NCBI RefSeq assembly: GCF_039134705.1
Contig: NZ_CP146256.1
Coordinates: 3,410,001 to 3,474,000 of the forward strand
Length of the DNA: 64,000 nt
Direction of reading: 5' to 3'
Source of the DNA: Kineothrix sp. IPX-CK
GTDB taxonomy: Bacteria > Bacillota > Clostridia > Lachnospirales > Lachnospiraceae
The notes under the pieces: generated by a model
What the model was told of the DNA's origin: nothing
Databases searched by the model: none
The model's input: only the letters and a program-made list of their open reading frames with translations
Part shown: positions 37,535-47,018 of the stretch, in pieces
Layout: each line of letters begins with the position of its first letter
How positions within the stretch are numbered: position 1 is the first letter of the stretch
Made by a program: the position numbers and the translations under genes

Positions 37535-38292
37535 AAATATAACTCCCCATTCTTCTTAAACCACTCGTCTCCGTTGGTCAGCAAATAATCCTCTCCCTCC
37601 GATACCGCCTTTATAAAGTCGTGAATATCGGCCAGCTTCCGTTTAAAGGCAACTCCGCCGCACAGAAGCGATGTCATATGGATATCGGATCCCGCGGTCA
37701 TGGGCAGACTGTTTTCTTTCGCATAGGCGATTGCCCTCCGGTCAAAAGCCGGATTGTAATGGGATATGCTCTGCTTATTGGAATGGGTGGCGTTGATTCC
37801 CTCCACTCCATCTACATAATCGGGATACAATCTTATCTTGGGAATATAGAATTCTTCCCGAAACGGATGCGCATGTATCACCATACCGCCCGCCTGCTTT
37901 ACCAGCCGGTACTGCTCTTCCACAGATGCCTGCCGCAGCTCCGGATGAGTTAACATAAAGTCCTTATCCACTCCATAAATCAGAAATTCCGTTCCCCGGA
38001 ATCCTGCTTCGTATCCGAAGAAAACATCCAGGCCTATCTTATCTCCCGTGCCCTTCGCTTCCTCATAGCCCTTTACAAATTCGTTCACCCATTCCTTCCA
38101 TGGCTTCATCCGGTATACCGCCGTATTCCCGCCCCAATTGTGGTCCGTCACAATGATTCCGGTATAACCCGCCTCTTTGCATGCTTTTGCCATCTCCGCG
38201 CCTGTATTATGCGCGCACGCACTGCTCTGCGAGGTGTGTAGGTGTGTTTCATATAAATAAGGATATTCTTCTGGTAATTTTATTTTCTGCAC
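37531..38292 (-). CDS. PHP-domain phosphoesterase
   Basis: A 253-residue protein of the polymerase-and-histidinol-phosphatase family. Metal-binding motifs are ETHLHTSQSS (residues about 15-24), TDHNW (about 50), HAHPF (about 140) and GSDIHM (about 208). The enzyme likely removes a phosphate from a small molecule or nucleotide. The start is GTG with AGGA seven bases upstream. It heads the operon PHP-sbcD-sbcC, which hints at a role in nucleic acid metabolism, though such PHP proteins also occur elsewhere. Confidence 0.88.
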   Translation of the reverse strand: MQKIKLPEEYPYLYETHLHTSQSSACAHNTGAEMAKACKEAGYTGIIVTDHNWGGNTAVYRMKPWKEWVNEFVKGYEEAKGTGDKIGLDVFFGYEAGFRGTEFLIYGVDKDFMLTHPELRQASVEEQYRLVKQAGGMVIHAHPFREEFYIPKIRLYPDYVDGVEGINATHSNKQSISHYNPAFDRRAIAYAKENSLPMTAGSDIHMTSLLCGGVAFKRKLADIHDFIKAVSEGEDYLLTNGDEWFKKNGELYL

Positions 38293-38453
38293 TTTAGTTT
38301 CCTGCCTTTTCTTATCTGGTCTTTTGTATAGTGTGCTGTATTAATAACTTTTTATTGCCGGCTTTTTAATTTTGATACATATAAAGAATATCACATTTTG
38401 TCCTTCCCTGCATTTCTAATCCCGATATTTAATAAATTATCAGAACCAAGGTC

Positions 38454-38751
38454 CTATAGGATCGAGGTGCCAAAAGTCAGTTTGCGGGCTTTATCAGGCA
38501 ATAGGAACAAAACAAAAAGAACGACTGCGCCTATGAAAATATTTAGAAGTTCTTTCTCTGTATATTTGTGCCATAGCAGAAAACAAAACTGTTTGAGCGC
38601 AGCGAGTTTTTTTGTTTTCTGCTATGCTTGGCTCAAATTTACTGAGAATTAGAACTTCTTATATATTGGAATCCGGCGCAGGAGTCTTTCTGTTTTGTTC
38701 CGATTGACTTATACACTTTAAAAAGTGACTTTTGACACCTCAATCCTATAG
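38454..38751. repeat. 298-bp imperfect palindromic element, MITE-like
   Basis: The gene-free region 38293-38832 holds one large imperfect inverted repeat. It begins CTATAGGATCGAGGTGCC and ends with the near complement GACACCTCAATCCTATAG. Matches continue inward, for example GGAACAAAACA at 38503-38513 against TGTTTTGTTCC, and AGAAGTTCT against AGAACTTCT. The centre is a perfect 17-bp stem, 38572-38588 with 38610-38626 (CATAGCAGAAAACAAAA). No gene inside it is credible. It could be a small nonautonomous mobile element or the source of a long hairpin RNA. Confidence 0.75.
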
Positions 38752-38832
38752 CACAAAAAAGGCCGCATATTAACGTTCTCACATTAATTCTACAGCCCTC
38801 ATAGATACCTATTTTGTTGTATACAAGAATCC

Positions 38833-39858
38833 TTACTCTATCTCTACGAGCCACCCCTCAGGTGCCTCGATCTTACCCATCTGGATTCCCGTCAAGGTTT
38901 CAAACAGCTTCTTCGTAACGGGTCCCATATCGCTCATGCCGCTGGGCAGGCAGATTTCTTTGCCGTGATCCACGATTTTTCCTACCGGAGAAATAACCGC
39001 CGCAGTGCCGCAAAGTCCGCACTCCGAGAAATCCTTCACTTCCTCCAGATAAACCTCCCGCTCTTCCACTTCCAATCCCAGATATTCCTTCGCCACATAC
39101 ATGAGGGAACGCCTTGTAATAGAAGGCAGAATGCTGTCAGATTTGGGCGTTACCACCTTGTTATCCTTCGTAACGAACAGGAAATTGGCGCCGCCGGTCT
39201 CTTCCACTTTCGTCTTTGTAGCCGCATCCAGATACATATTTTCATCGAATCCGTTCTTATGGGCGGATACGATAGCATGAAGGCTCATTGCATAGTTGAG
39301 CCCCGCCTTGATATGTCCCGTGCCGTTGGGTGCCGCACGGTCAAAATCGCTGACACAGATGGTCAGAGGCTTCACCCCGCCTTTAAAATAAGGTCCTACC
39401 GGAGTAGCGAACACTCTGAACTGATATTCACATGCCGGCTTTACCCCGATTACCGCATTGCTTCCGAACATATAAGGTCTTAAATATAATGTCGCTCCCG
39501 AACCAAAAGGAGGAACGTATGCTTTATTCGCCGCAACGGTCTGCACAACCGCATCAATAAAACGCTCCTGCGGGAAAACAGGCATTTCCAATCTCTTTGC
39601 CGAATCCTCCATACGCTCCGCGTTCAAATCGGGACGGAAAGTAACAATGCGTCCGTCCTCCGTGGTATATGCCTTCATTCCTTCAAATATCGTCTGCGCA
39701 TACTGCAATACACCTGCACATTCGCTGATGGTGACCATGGAATCTTCTGTCAGGACGCCGGCATCCCATGCTCCGCCCTTGTAATTGGAGACATATCTTT
39801 TATCTGTCTCAATATAACCAAAATCAATGTTTGCCCAATCCAGATTTTTCTTTTCCAT
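38833..39858 (-). CDS. ilvE: Branched-chain amino acid aminotransferase
   Basis: PLP enzyme of fold type IV (341 residues) that makes or degrades leucine, isoleucine and valine. Motifs are the PLP lysine in GTGHIKAGLNYA (near residue 185), EETGGANFLFV, and the phosphate-binding SILPSITRRS. I start it at 39858, where GAGGAG lies seven bases upstream; the longer frame to 39900 would overlap the promoter. An IS4-type element sits 90 bases upstream, leaving the promoter in place. No T-box is seen in the short leader. Confidence 0.96.
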   Translation of the reverse strand: MEKKNLDWANIDFGYIETDKRYVSNYKGGAWDAGVLTEDSMVTISECAGVLQYAQTIFEGMKAYTTEDGRIVTFRPDLNAERMEDSAKRLEMPVFPQERFIDAVVQTVAANKAYVPPFGSGATLYLRPYMFGSNAVIGVKPACEYQFRVFATPVGPYFKGGVKPLTICVSDFDRAAPNGTGHIKAGLNYAMSLHAIVSAHKNGFDENMYLDAATKTKVEETGGANFLFVTKDNKVVTPKSDSILPSITRRSLMYVAKEYLGLEVEEREVYLEEVKDFSECGLCGTAAVISPVGKIVDHGKEICLPSGMSDMGPVTKKLFETLTGIQMGKIEAPEGWLVEIE

Positions 39859-39909
39859 GTGCTTCTCCTCTTCAGCTGTTAATGCCGGTTTCTTTTTCAT
39901 TTTCTATAC

Positions 39910-39938
39910 ATTATTATACTTTTTTAAGTAAAAGTCAA
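39910..39938 (-). promoter_or_regulatory. ilvE promoter next to the IS element
   Basis: Minus strand TTGACT (39938-39933), 17-base spacer, AATAAT (39915-39910); an overlapping TATAAT lies at 39918-39913. The IS target duplication begins four bases upstream of the -35, so any older upstream regulatory region has been displaced. Confidence 0.55.
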
Positions 39939-39949
39939 TAATTCATATC

Positions 39950-41523
39950 CTTGAGTTTTCGTAGTTTTATCCACAAACCCCTTGTTTCACTAGTAATGCA
40001 ATGAACAACTTTCAGAAAATGCCCAAAATATAAGGAATCACCAGTCCTTTTGTAGTAGAATTAAGTTGCGAAACAAAATCTACACTAAACAATAAAGAAA
40101 GGGATTCCTCATGCTTAATTCTACTACAAAAACCTACACTTTGAAACGTGAAATTTTATCTTTTTCAAACAAAATATCCCGTAAGCTTTCCAAACCGGAC
40201 AAAAAGTTTACTTCGGACATGACCTATGGCATGTTAGCTTCTGGTAGTTGTCTTCTGACTGATATTGCAGATCAACTTCACGAAGACTCTAAAAAGGTCA
40301 ACAGTGTTGAGCGCCTTACCAGACATTTAAATAAAGGGACTTCCAAACAAGCCTTACTTTCTTATCTTCAAACTGTTCGTAAATGGGTGCCCGATGATCC
40401 GGTAATCCATATCGATGACAGTGACGTCATCAAGCCTGACGGATATAAGTTTGAGGCTCTTGGTATGGTAAGGGATGGTTCCAAAAGTACTAAAACAAAA
40501 AATGTCTACGAGAAAGGCTACCATGTAACAGAGGCCTGTGTCATGACAAAAGACAATCATCCTGTCAGCATTTACTCCAAAATCCATTCTTCAAAAGAAA
40601 AGACCTTCACCTCTGTCAATAGCGTTACCTTCGATGCCATGGAGCGTGGAAAAGCAATGTTTGGAAAAGCTACTTTTGTTATGGACCGGGGCTATGATGA
40701 TAATAAGATGTTCCTTAAGCTTGATGAATTAAAACAGGACTATGTGATTCGGCTTACTGCTAAAAGAAAGCTCCTTTTCCATAACAAATGGGTAGCTGCC
40801 ACAGAACTTCGAAATCGTCGGAAAGGTAAAATCACGACACCTGTATTCTATAAAGGTAAAAAACGGGAGGCTTATCTATCCCATGTGAAGGTTCAGATCA
40901 CCGCATCCAGAAAAGACATTTTTCTGGTTCTTGTCTATGGCATCACAGAGTATCCGATGATGCTCGCAACGAACAAAGAATTAAAATCCAGAGATGATGT
41001 AATCCGGATTGCAAGACTTTATTTCTCCCGCTGGCGCATCGAGGAATATTTCCGCTGCAAGAAACAGGTCTTCCAGTTCGAAAACTTCCGAGTTCGGAAA
41101 CTGAAAGCAATCAATGCTCTAAATTTTTACATTACCATGTGTATGGCATTTCTTGCGCTGGTTTCAATGAAAGCAGAAACAAATGCCCTAAAAGTTTCAA
41201 TCATACAGACAGCAGCTCCTATAAAGGAAAAAGTTCAATTCTGCTATTACCGATTAGCGAAAGGTATCTCTGGTATACTGTCGTATGCAAAAGAAGGTGT
41301 CAGGCTTTGGTTCAGAACAAAACGTCCTGCATACCGTCAACTTTGCTTTAAGCTGATCGCATAAATAGATAACATAATATTTCTCCCAAAGTCCGGTTCC
41401 CACGGGGCTTGTTTCGGTGACTCTATTCGAAGTATTGTCCTTTTATTTTTCAAAAAAAAGACAGATTGGTACTTTAGGAGAAGTTATATTTTTTAAAAAT
41501 TACATTTTACGGAAACTCAAGTT
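39950..41523 (+). mobile_element. Complete IS4-type insertion sequence
   Basis: The element is bounded by imperfect inverted ends, CTTGAGTTTTCGTA on the left and its near complement TACGGAAACTCAAG on the right (one mismatch over 14). It is flanked by the 8-bp direct repeat TTCATATC at 39942-39949 and 41524-41531. It is 1574 bp and carries one transposase. Ends, target duplication and the open transposase show a recent, probably active insertion. Confidence 0.93.
40111..41364 (+). CDS. IS4-family transposase
   Basis: A 417-residue DDE transposase. The first Asp lies in VIHIDDSDV (near residue 100), the second in FVMDRGYDD (near 195). The family YREK motif, Y-x2-R-x3-E-x6-K, is seen exactly in YFSRWRIEEYFRCKK (near residue 305). 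The protein is full length with no frameshift, so the element may be active. The ATG follows AAAGGGA. It cuts and pastes the element that surrounds it. Confidence 0.96.
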   Translation: MLNSTTKTYTLKREILSFSNKISRKLSKPDKKFTSDMTYGMLASGSCLLTDIADQLHEDSKKVNSVERLTRHLNKGTSKQALLSYLQTVRKWVPDDPVIHIDDSDVIKPDGYKFEALGMVRDGSKSTKTKNVYEKGYHVTEACVMTKDNHPVSIYSKIHSSKEKTFTSVNSVTFDAMERGKAMFGKATFVMDRGYDDNKMFLKLDELKQDYVIRLTAKRKLLFHNKWVAATELRNRRKGKITTPVFYKGKKREAYLSHVKVQITASRKDIFLVLVYGITEYPMMLATNKELKSRDDVIRIARLYFSRWRIEEYFRCKKQVFQFENFRVRKLKAINALNFYITMCMAFLALVSMKAETNALKVSIIQTAAPIKEKVQFCYYRLAKGISGILSYAKEGVRLWFRTKRPAYRQLCFKLIA

Positions 41524-41534
41524 CATATCGGCAT

Positions 41535-42023
41535 TTATCTTTTTTCGTATTTAACGAATTGATATGCAATATCGAAATATGTCTGCTCGTCACTGTCCGC
41601 CGTAATCTTCCACTCCGGCAGCTCATCCAGATTAGGAAAATAAGCGTCTGCCGTATAACTATGGTCGATTTTGGTCACATGCGCTACATCGCAGTAAGGA
41701 AGCATCTGCCGGTAAACGCTTTCGCCGCCGATGATATAGATATCCTCACTCCTATATTTTTTAAGCTCCTCTAAAAGCTCCTCCAAATCGTGCACTACCA
41801 CGGCGTCTTTCACCGTATAGTCGGGATTGGACGATATAATAATATTGATCCGGTTCTTAAGCGGCATCCCCTGAGGAAAAGTATCCAGAGTCTTCCTGCC
41901 TAACACTACCACCTTGCCCGTCGTCTCTTCGCGAAAATGCTTGTGGTCGTTGGGAATCCTAATCAATAATTCCTTTTGATTGCCTATTGCCCAGTTACTG
42001 TCTACCGCAACTATCAAATTCAC
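41535..42023 (-). CDS. folA: Dihydrofolate reductase
   Basis: A 162-residue NADPH-dependent enzyme that keeps folate in the tetrahydro form. The N-terminus MNLIVAVDSNWAIGNQKELL has the substrate-loop pattern, GRKTLDTFP is the NADPH-binding motif, and DIYIIGGESVYRQ is the second cofactor motif. It lies 75 bases after thyA on the same strand, the usual pairing because thymidylate synthesis yields dihydrofolate. The IS element ends 12 bases beyond its stop. Confidence 0.96.
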   Translation of the reverse strand: MNLIVAVDSNWAIGNQKELLIRIPNDHKHFREETTGKVVVLGRKTLDTFPQGMPLKNRINIIISSNPDYTVKDAVVVHDLEELLEELKKYRSEDIYIIGGESVYRQMLPYCDVAHVTKIDHSYTADAYFPNLDELPEWKITADSDEQTYFDIAYQFVKYEKR

Positions 42024-42098
42024 AGTTCATCCTCCGTATCCATTCAATCTTTCATTATCCATCATCTATTTATTATCTATCATCTATTTCTTAGTGTA

Positions 42099-42947
42099 CT
42101 AAATCGCTATCGGTATATTTTCCACCTGCGGTCCCGTCACATAATTCTCCAATTTCACATCGTTTCTCGTGAACTCATAAAAGTCCTTAATATCGGGGTT
42201 CAGTGTAAAAACGGGCGCATCATAAGGCTGCCTGCTTATCAGCTCCTCAATAATCGGTATGTGCCTATCATAAATGTGGGCATCTGCGATGACATGAACG
42301 AGTTCTCCCACCGCCATATCGCACACCTGCGCCAGCATATGAACTAACACCGCATACTGCACTACATTCCAGTTATTCGCCGCCAGCACATCCTGAGACC
42401 GCTGATTGAGGACCGCATTCAAGGTCAGCTTGTCCGCTCCCTTTTTCTGCGTCACATTGAAGGTCATGCTATAAGCGCAGGGATATAGATTCATCTCGTG
42501 CAAATCCTGATGCACATAGATATTGGTCATAATCCTGCGGCTGAAGGGATTGTTCTTCAAATCATAAATAACCCTGTCTATCTGATCCATCATCCCTTCT
42601 TTATATTGATGCTTCACGCCCATCTGATAGCCATAAGCCTTTCCTATTGAGCCGTCTTTATCCGCCCACTCATCCCATATATGACTATGCAGATCCTTCA
42701 CATTGTTCGACTTTTTCTGCCAAATCCAGAGTAATTCGTCCGTAGCGCTCTTTAACGCAGTCTTACGAAGTGTCAGAATCGGAAATTCTTTCGATAAATC
42801 ATAACGATTCACCACGCCGAATTTCTTCACGGTATACGCCGGAGTTCCATCCTCCCAACGGGGACGGACTTTTTCGCCTTCCGTGCTCGTTCCGTTTTCC
42901 AATATATCCTTACACATATCAATAAATACTTTATCTGCCAGACTCAT
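42099..42947 (-). CDS. thyA: Thymidylate synthase, divergent ThyA
   Basis: Makes dTMP from dUMP with methylene-tetrahydrofolate. The 282-residue sequence keeps the phosphate-site Arg pair (NPFSRRIM), the catalytic Cys in YPCAYSM, and LNQRS. Two usually fixed spots differ: PCHA is PCAY and QRSCD is QRSQD. The overall order and length are those of ThyA, so it is probably functional, of a clade seen in clostridia. It is followed by folA. The start has GAGGAG upstream. Confidence 0.92.
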   Translation of the reverse strand: MSLADKVFIDMCKDILENGTSTEGEKVRPRWEDGTPAYTVKKFGVVNRYDLSKEFPILTLRKTALKSATDELLWIWQKKSNNVKDLHSHIWDEWADKDGSIGKAYGYQMGVKHQYKEGMMDQIDRVIYDLKNNPFSRRIMTNIYVHQDLHEMNLYPCAYSMTFNVTQKKGADKLTLNAVLNQRSQDVLAANNWNVVQYAVLVHMLAQVCDMAVGELVHVIADAHIYDRHIPIIEELISRQPYDAPVFTLNPDIKDFYEFTRNDVKLENYVTGPQVENIPIAI

Positions 42948-43018
42948 ATTCGCTAATTATCTCCTCATCTTTTCTTTCGTTATGACTGTTTTGTATCTTC
43001 ACAGTTACTGCTTGTAAA

Positions 43019-44620
43019 CTATTTATCCCATTTATCGCACAGCGAATTAATCTGGTCCGCAAAGCGTGCCAGATCCTTATTCGCGCCGCCCTCATTCTTT
43101 TTAATTACGGCAAGCAGGCGTGTACCTGCCGCCGTAAGACGTGTAAATACGTCAGAAACAATGCGCGACTTCTTCTTAACTAAAAGTACCGGCGAAGCCT
43201 CATAAACTAATTTGCCCGTGAGGAGGTGAAAACATGTGCCGCTGTAAGGGGCATAGGAAGAAATTCCATACTCCCTTTCCAGACCTTCTGCAAAAGCATC
43301 GCAAACGCTGCTTTCTCCGTGCACAACAAATACTTTAGCCGGCTTTTTCTTAAAGCCTTGTATCCACTCAATCAGTCCATCCTTATCTGCATGTCCGCTG
43401 ATACCCTTTAGCAAGCTGATATTCGCGCGAACCTCAATCGTCTCTCCGAAAAGCCGCACCTCACTGGCTCCTTCCACTAATGACCTTCCAAGCGTTCCGT
43501 TCGCCTGATACCCTACGAACAATATGGTACACTCAGGCCGCCAGAGATTGTGCTTCAAATGGTGCCTTATTCTTCCGGCTTCACACATTCCGGATGCCGA
43601 TATAATGACCTTCGGCGTACTGTCAAAGTTAATCGCCTTAGATTCGTCGCTTGTTATTGACAGATGCAGGCCCGGAAAGCGTATCGGGTTGATTCCCTGA
43701 TTGACTAAATCCATCGCTTCTTTATCGAAACAACTGCTTACATTCTTCTGGAAAATCTCCGTAGCATCCACGGCCAATGGGCTGTCCACATAAACCGGGA
43801 AATTCGGATATCCTTTTAAACGCTTTTCCGCCTTTATCTGCCGCAGAAAATAAAGCATCTCCTGCGTTCTTCCCACCGCAAAGGAGGGTATAACTACATT
43901 TCCGCCCGCATCGAATGTCCTCTGAAGAACCTGCGCAAGCTCAGCCACATAGTCCGGCCTCGTCTCGGAATGTATCCTATCTCCGTAGGTGGATTCTACT
44001 ACTACATAATCCGCTTCCTCCGTCCGTTTCGGATCCTTGATCAGCGGTTGATTCTTATTTCCCAAATCGCCGGAAAATACAATCTTTTTCGTACTGCCGT
44101 TTTCGGTCATCCATATTTCGATGCTTGCCGAGCCTAAAAGGTGACCCACATCCGTAAAACGAATTTGGACGCCTTCACATAATTCTATTATTTGGTCATA
44201 GTTACAAGGTACCAGCCGTTTGATAATTCCGTCCGCATCTGCCATCGTATATATGGGCTCGTGAGGTTCCGTCCCCGAATGCCTCTTCGCCTTGCGGTTC
44301 TTCCATTCCGCCTCCTGCATCTGTATGTGCGCGCAGTCGCGCAGCATAATACTGCATAAATCCGTAGTGGCCACAGTCGCCAGCACTTGTCCTCTAAAGC
44401 CTTTCGCGTACAACCCGGGGAGCATTCCCGAGTGGTCGACGTGGGCATGTGTCAGCAGTACGTAATCGATCAATGCTTCCTCCATCGGTAACTTCGCATT
44501 CTCATATACCTGAATCCCCTGCTCCATTCCGTAGTCGATCAGGATATACTTCCCGTTTGCCTCCACGAGATGACAGCTTCCCGTCACCTCATGGGCGGCC
44601 CCGATAAATGTTAGCTTCAT
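43019..44620 (-). CDS. MBL-fold/beta-CASP hydrolase, RNase-like
   Basis: A 533-residue metallo-beta-lactamase-fold protein with a beta-CASP insert, the group that includes RNA-processing nucleases and CPSF-like proteins. The zinc motif HAHVDHSG is at about residues 58-65, a second His lies in GHLLGSA, and the beta-CASP motifs appear as PSFAVGRTQEML, SASGMCEAGRIRHHL and VHGE. A C-terminal helical extension of about 70 residues follows. It likely cuts RNA. It is monocistronic or loosely linked to thyA. Confidence 0.9.
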   Translation of the reverse strand: MKLTFIGAAHEVTGSCHLVEANGKYILIDYGMEQGIQVYENAKLPMEEALIDYVLLTHAHVDHSGMLPGLYAKGFRGQVLATVATTDLCSIMLRDCAHIQMQEAEWKNRKAKRHSGTEPHEPIYTMADADGIIKRLVPCNYDQIIELCEGVQIRFTDVGHLLGSASIEIWMTENGSTKKIVFSGDLGNKNQPLIKDPKRTEEADYVVVESTYGDRIHSETRPDYVAELAQVLQRTFDAGGNVVIPSFAVGRTQEMLYFLRQIKAEKRLKGYPNFPVYVDSPLAVDATEIFQKNVSSCFDKEAMDLVNQGINPIRFPGLHLSITSDESKAINFDSTPKVIISASGMCEAGRIRHHLKHNLWRPECTILFVGYQANGTLGRSLVEGASEVRLFGETIEVRANISLLKGISGHADKDGLIEWIQGFKKKPAKVFVVHGESSVCDAFAEGLEREYGISSYAPYSGTCFHLLTGKLVYEASPVLLVKKKSRIVSDVFTRLTAAGTRLLAVIKKNEGGANKDLARFADQINSLCDKWDK

Positions 44621-44691
44621 ATAAATCGCCTTTCTGTCCGCCTTACAGACACAATTCCCCTAATACCTTTTATCTATGACTTAATAACTGC

Positions 44692-45045
44692 TCAGTGATA
44701 AGCCTCTATGGTTCCTCCCTTTTTTAAATTACGGCTCATCAACTCTTCAATTTGGTCCGCTCCTTCGGCAATATCCTTTCGATAGTACAGACAGTCTATC
44801 TTTTTGTACTGCCCGATAACGGCACCCGCAAACAATTCTAAATCTTCCTCGCTGTTTGCATCTCCATGGAAGAAAAACACATTTCCTCCATGCCCATGTT
44901 CAATTTTTTCTTTCAGTGAACGGCCTGCTTCTTTGTCAATGTCCATAAAAGCGATGATATATCCTTGTCCTGCATATTTTTCCGCAAGAAGGCTCCCTTC
45001 ACCCTTAGCACCGCCCACAATCACACATGTTCTTCTAGGAAGCAT
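44692..45045 (-). pseudogene. Truncated short-chain dehydrogenase (Rossmann half only)
   Basis: A 117-residue product that matches the first half of an SDR enzyme. The cofactor loop GGAKGEGSLLAEKYA is at residues 11-25, MDIDKEAG fits the strand that selects the cofactor, and HGDANSEEDLELF fits the adenine-binding Asp region. The usual NNAG motif is replaced by YYRKD and the catalytic Ser-Tyr-Lys part is absent; the protein stops soon after. It may be a decayed gene or a reduced nucleotide-binding protein. The ATG has a weak AAGGAG-like site upstream. Confidence 0.6.
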
Positions 45046-45205
45046 GGTTCTTGTCTCCTTGTTTATTGGATTTTTATTCTTAGTGTATTAGTTCAGCGCG
45101 CCTCGAACTGTTTTTATTATACAAAAATCGACGGCCCATATCAAGAATTAAAGAGCATCACGCGATGCTTTACACTTTCAATTATCATTAAAACGTAATG
45201 TTTTA

Positions 45206-46966
45206 CTATTTCAATTCGTTGGCCATCGTGTAGAACTGATAATAAATCCCCTTATTTTCCAACAACGCATCGTGGTTTCCTTCTTCCACGATTCCAGCTT
45301 CGGTCAGCACAAGTATCCTGTCGGAATTACGTATACTGGAAAGCCTATGAGCTATGGTAAGGGTGGTTCTTCCCTCTGAAAGCCGTGAAAGTGACTGTGC
45401 AACAGCAAATTCGCTTTCATTATCCAGCGCTGATGTGGCCTCATCCAGAATGATGATCGGAGGATTTTTTAAAAATACTCTGGCGATGCTGATTCTCTGT
45501 TTCTGTCCTCCCGAAAGCTTCACTCCCCTCTCGCCTACGTAGGTATCATAGCCGTCCTTAAGCCCCATGATAAACTCATGCGCACCGGCCTTCTTCGCGG
45601 CCTCTATCACTTCCTCCTTTTCGGCTCCCTGCCTTCCATATACAATGTTCTCGAATATTGTTCCCGAAAAAAGATATACATCCTGCTGCACAATCCCTAT
45701 ATTTTTCCTCAGACTTCTTAATGTAAAGTTCTTGACATCCTCTCCGTCTATAGATATCCTGCCGCCTGTCACATCATAAAAACGAGGAATCAGGTTGCAA
45801 AGTGTGGTCTTTCCTCCCCCCGAGGGACCTACAATAGCTACCTTCTCTCCGTTTGCTATTTGAAGATTCAAATTCTCGAAGACAATGTTGTGGTCATCGG
45901 GATATTCGAAGCTCACATTTTCAAAAACGATATTTCCCTCCGTTTGTATCAGTTCCTTCGCATCCGGTTCGTCGAAAATCTCGATATCCGCATCCATAAT
46001 CTGCAAAAACCGTTCGATGCCTGTCATACCCCTTTGAAACTGCTCTGCGAATTCGATGATGCGCCTTATGGTCGCTATCATCGTCGTTACATAAAGCATG
46101 TACGCTACCAGATCACCCGCTACGATCAGCCCACTCACCAGAAAAATGCCTCCGGCCACCACCACCGCAAGGTACATGATTCCATCGAACATTCTCGTAG
46201 ATGTCTGAAAGGTCGCCATATAGCGGTACATTTTCCTTTTAATATCGAGAAAATCCTCATTGTCTTTGGCAAACTTATCGTTTTCGGTATCCTCACCGGT
46301 AAAAGCCTTCACTACCCTCTGACCAAGCAAACTGTCCTCAATTCTCGCGTTCAGCTCTCCGATCTGGTACCTCTGCTTGCTGAAAGCACCTCTCATCCTG
46401 AAATTCAAGGGCATACACACAGCAATCATGAGCGGGACAAAAATAAAAATAATAAGCGTCAGCGGTACGTTGATTCCCGCCAGTATGATAAAGGAGGTAA
46501 CTATCTTAATCGCCGCAATGAAGAATTCTTCCGGACAATGATGGGCAAATTCCGTCACGTCGAACAGGTCGTTGGTAATCCTTCCCATAATCTGTCCAAC
46601 CTTCGTATTATTATAGTAGGTATCGGACAGCTTCTGTAGATGAATATAGGCGTCCCTTCGCATGTCCGTCTCTATTTTAGCCCCCATCACATGACCCACG
46701 TTAGCCATGTAATAAGCGGCAATGCAGTCCAGGATGCGAAGAACCAGGTACAAAAGTCCCAGTCTGCCAATCGTCCCCACCGACAGAGCGGCCAAATTGT
46801 ACAAGCCCTCATTGGTAATATACCTCATGATGAGCGGCAGCACCAACTCGCATACCGTAGTCAGTGCTGCGCAAAACAAATCCGTAAAAAGCGTTTTTTT
46901 GTAGGGTTTAAAATAAGGAATAAATCTCTTTAGCAATTCGTTTGTCTTATATTGTCTGTTATTCAT
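45206..46966 (-). CDS. ABC exporter, fused membrane and ATPase domains
   Basis: A 586-residue half-transporter of the MsbA/LmrA type. Six membrane helices (about 20-310) are followed by the ATPase domain with Walker A GPSGGGKTTLCN, signature LSGGQKQR, Walker B PIIILDEATSALD and the H-loop in TIAHRLSS. It works as a homodimer or with another half-transporter; none is adjacent. Substrates of this group range from lipids to drugs and peptides and cannot be predicted here. Confidence 0.94.
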   Translation of the reverse strand: MNNRQYKTNELLKRFIPYFKPYKKTLFTDLFCAALTTVCELVLPLIMRYITNEGLYNLAALSVGTIGRLGLLYLVLRILDCIAAYYMANVGHVMGAKIETDMRRDAYIHLQKLSDTYYNNTKVGQIMGRITNDLFDVTEFAHHCPEEFFIAAIKIVTSFIILAGINVPLTLIIFIFVPLMIAVCMPLNFRMRGAFSKQRYQIGELNARIEDSLLGQRVVKAFTGEDTENDKFAKDNEDFLDIKRKMYRYMATFQTSTRMFDGIMYLAVVVAGGIFLVSGLIVAGDLVAYMLYVTTMIATIRRIIEFAEQFQRGMTGIERFLQIMDADIEIFDEPDAKELIQTEGNIVFENVSFEYPDDHNIVFENLNLQIANGEKVAIVGPSGGGKTTLCNLIPRFYDVTGGRISIDGEDVKNFTLRSLRKNIGIVQQDVYLFSGTIFENIVYGRQGAEKEEVIEAAKKAGAHEFIMGLKDGYDTYVGERGVKLSGGQKQRISIARVFLKNPPIIILDEATSALDNESEFAVAQSLSRLSEGRTTLTIAHRLSSIRNSDRILVLTEAGIVEEGNHDALLENKGIYYQFYTMANELK

Positions 46967-47018
46967 ATTCTTTCTCCTGACGTTCGAAATCCATTATAGC
47001 ATAACTGCACGCTATAAA

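Noticed and set aside
38398..38652. Open frame inside the 298-bp palindrome
   Set aside because: It follows the repeat structure, starts outside it without a ribosome site and has no recognisable protein pattern.
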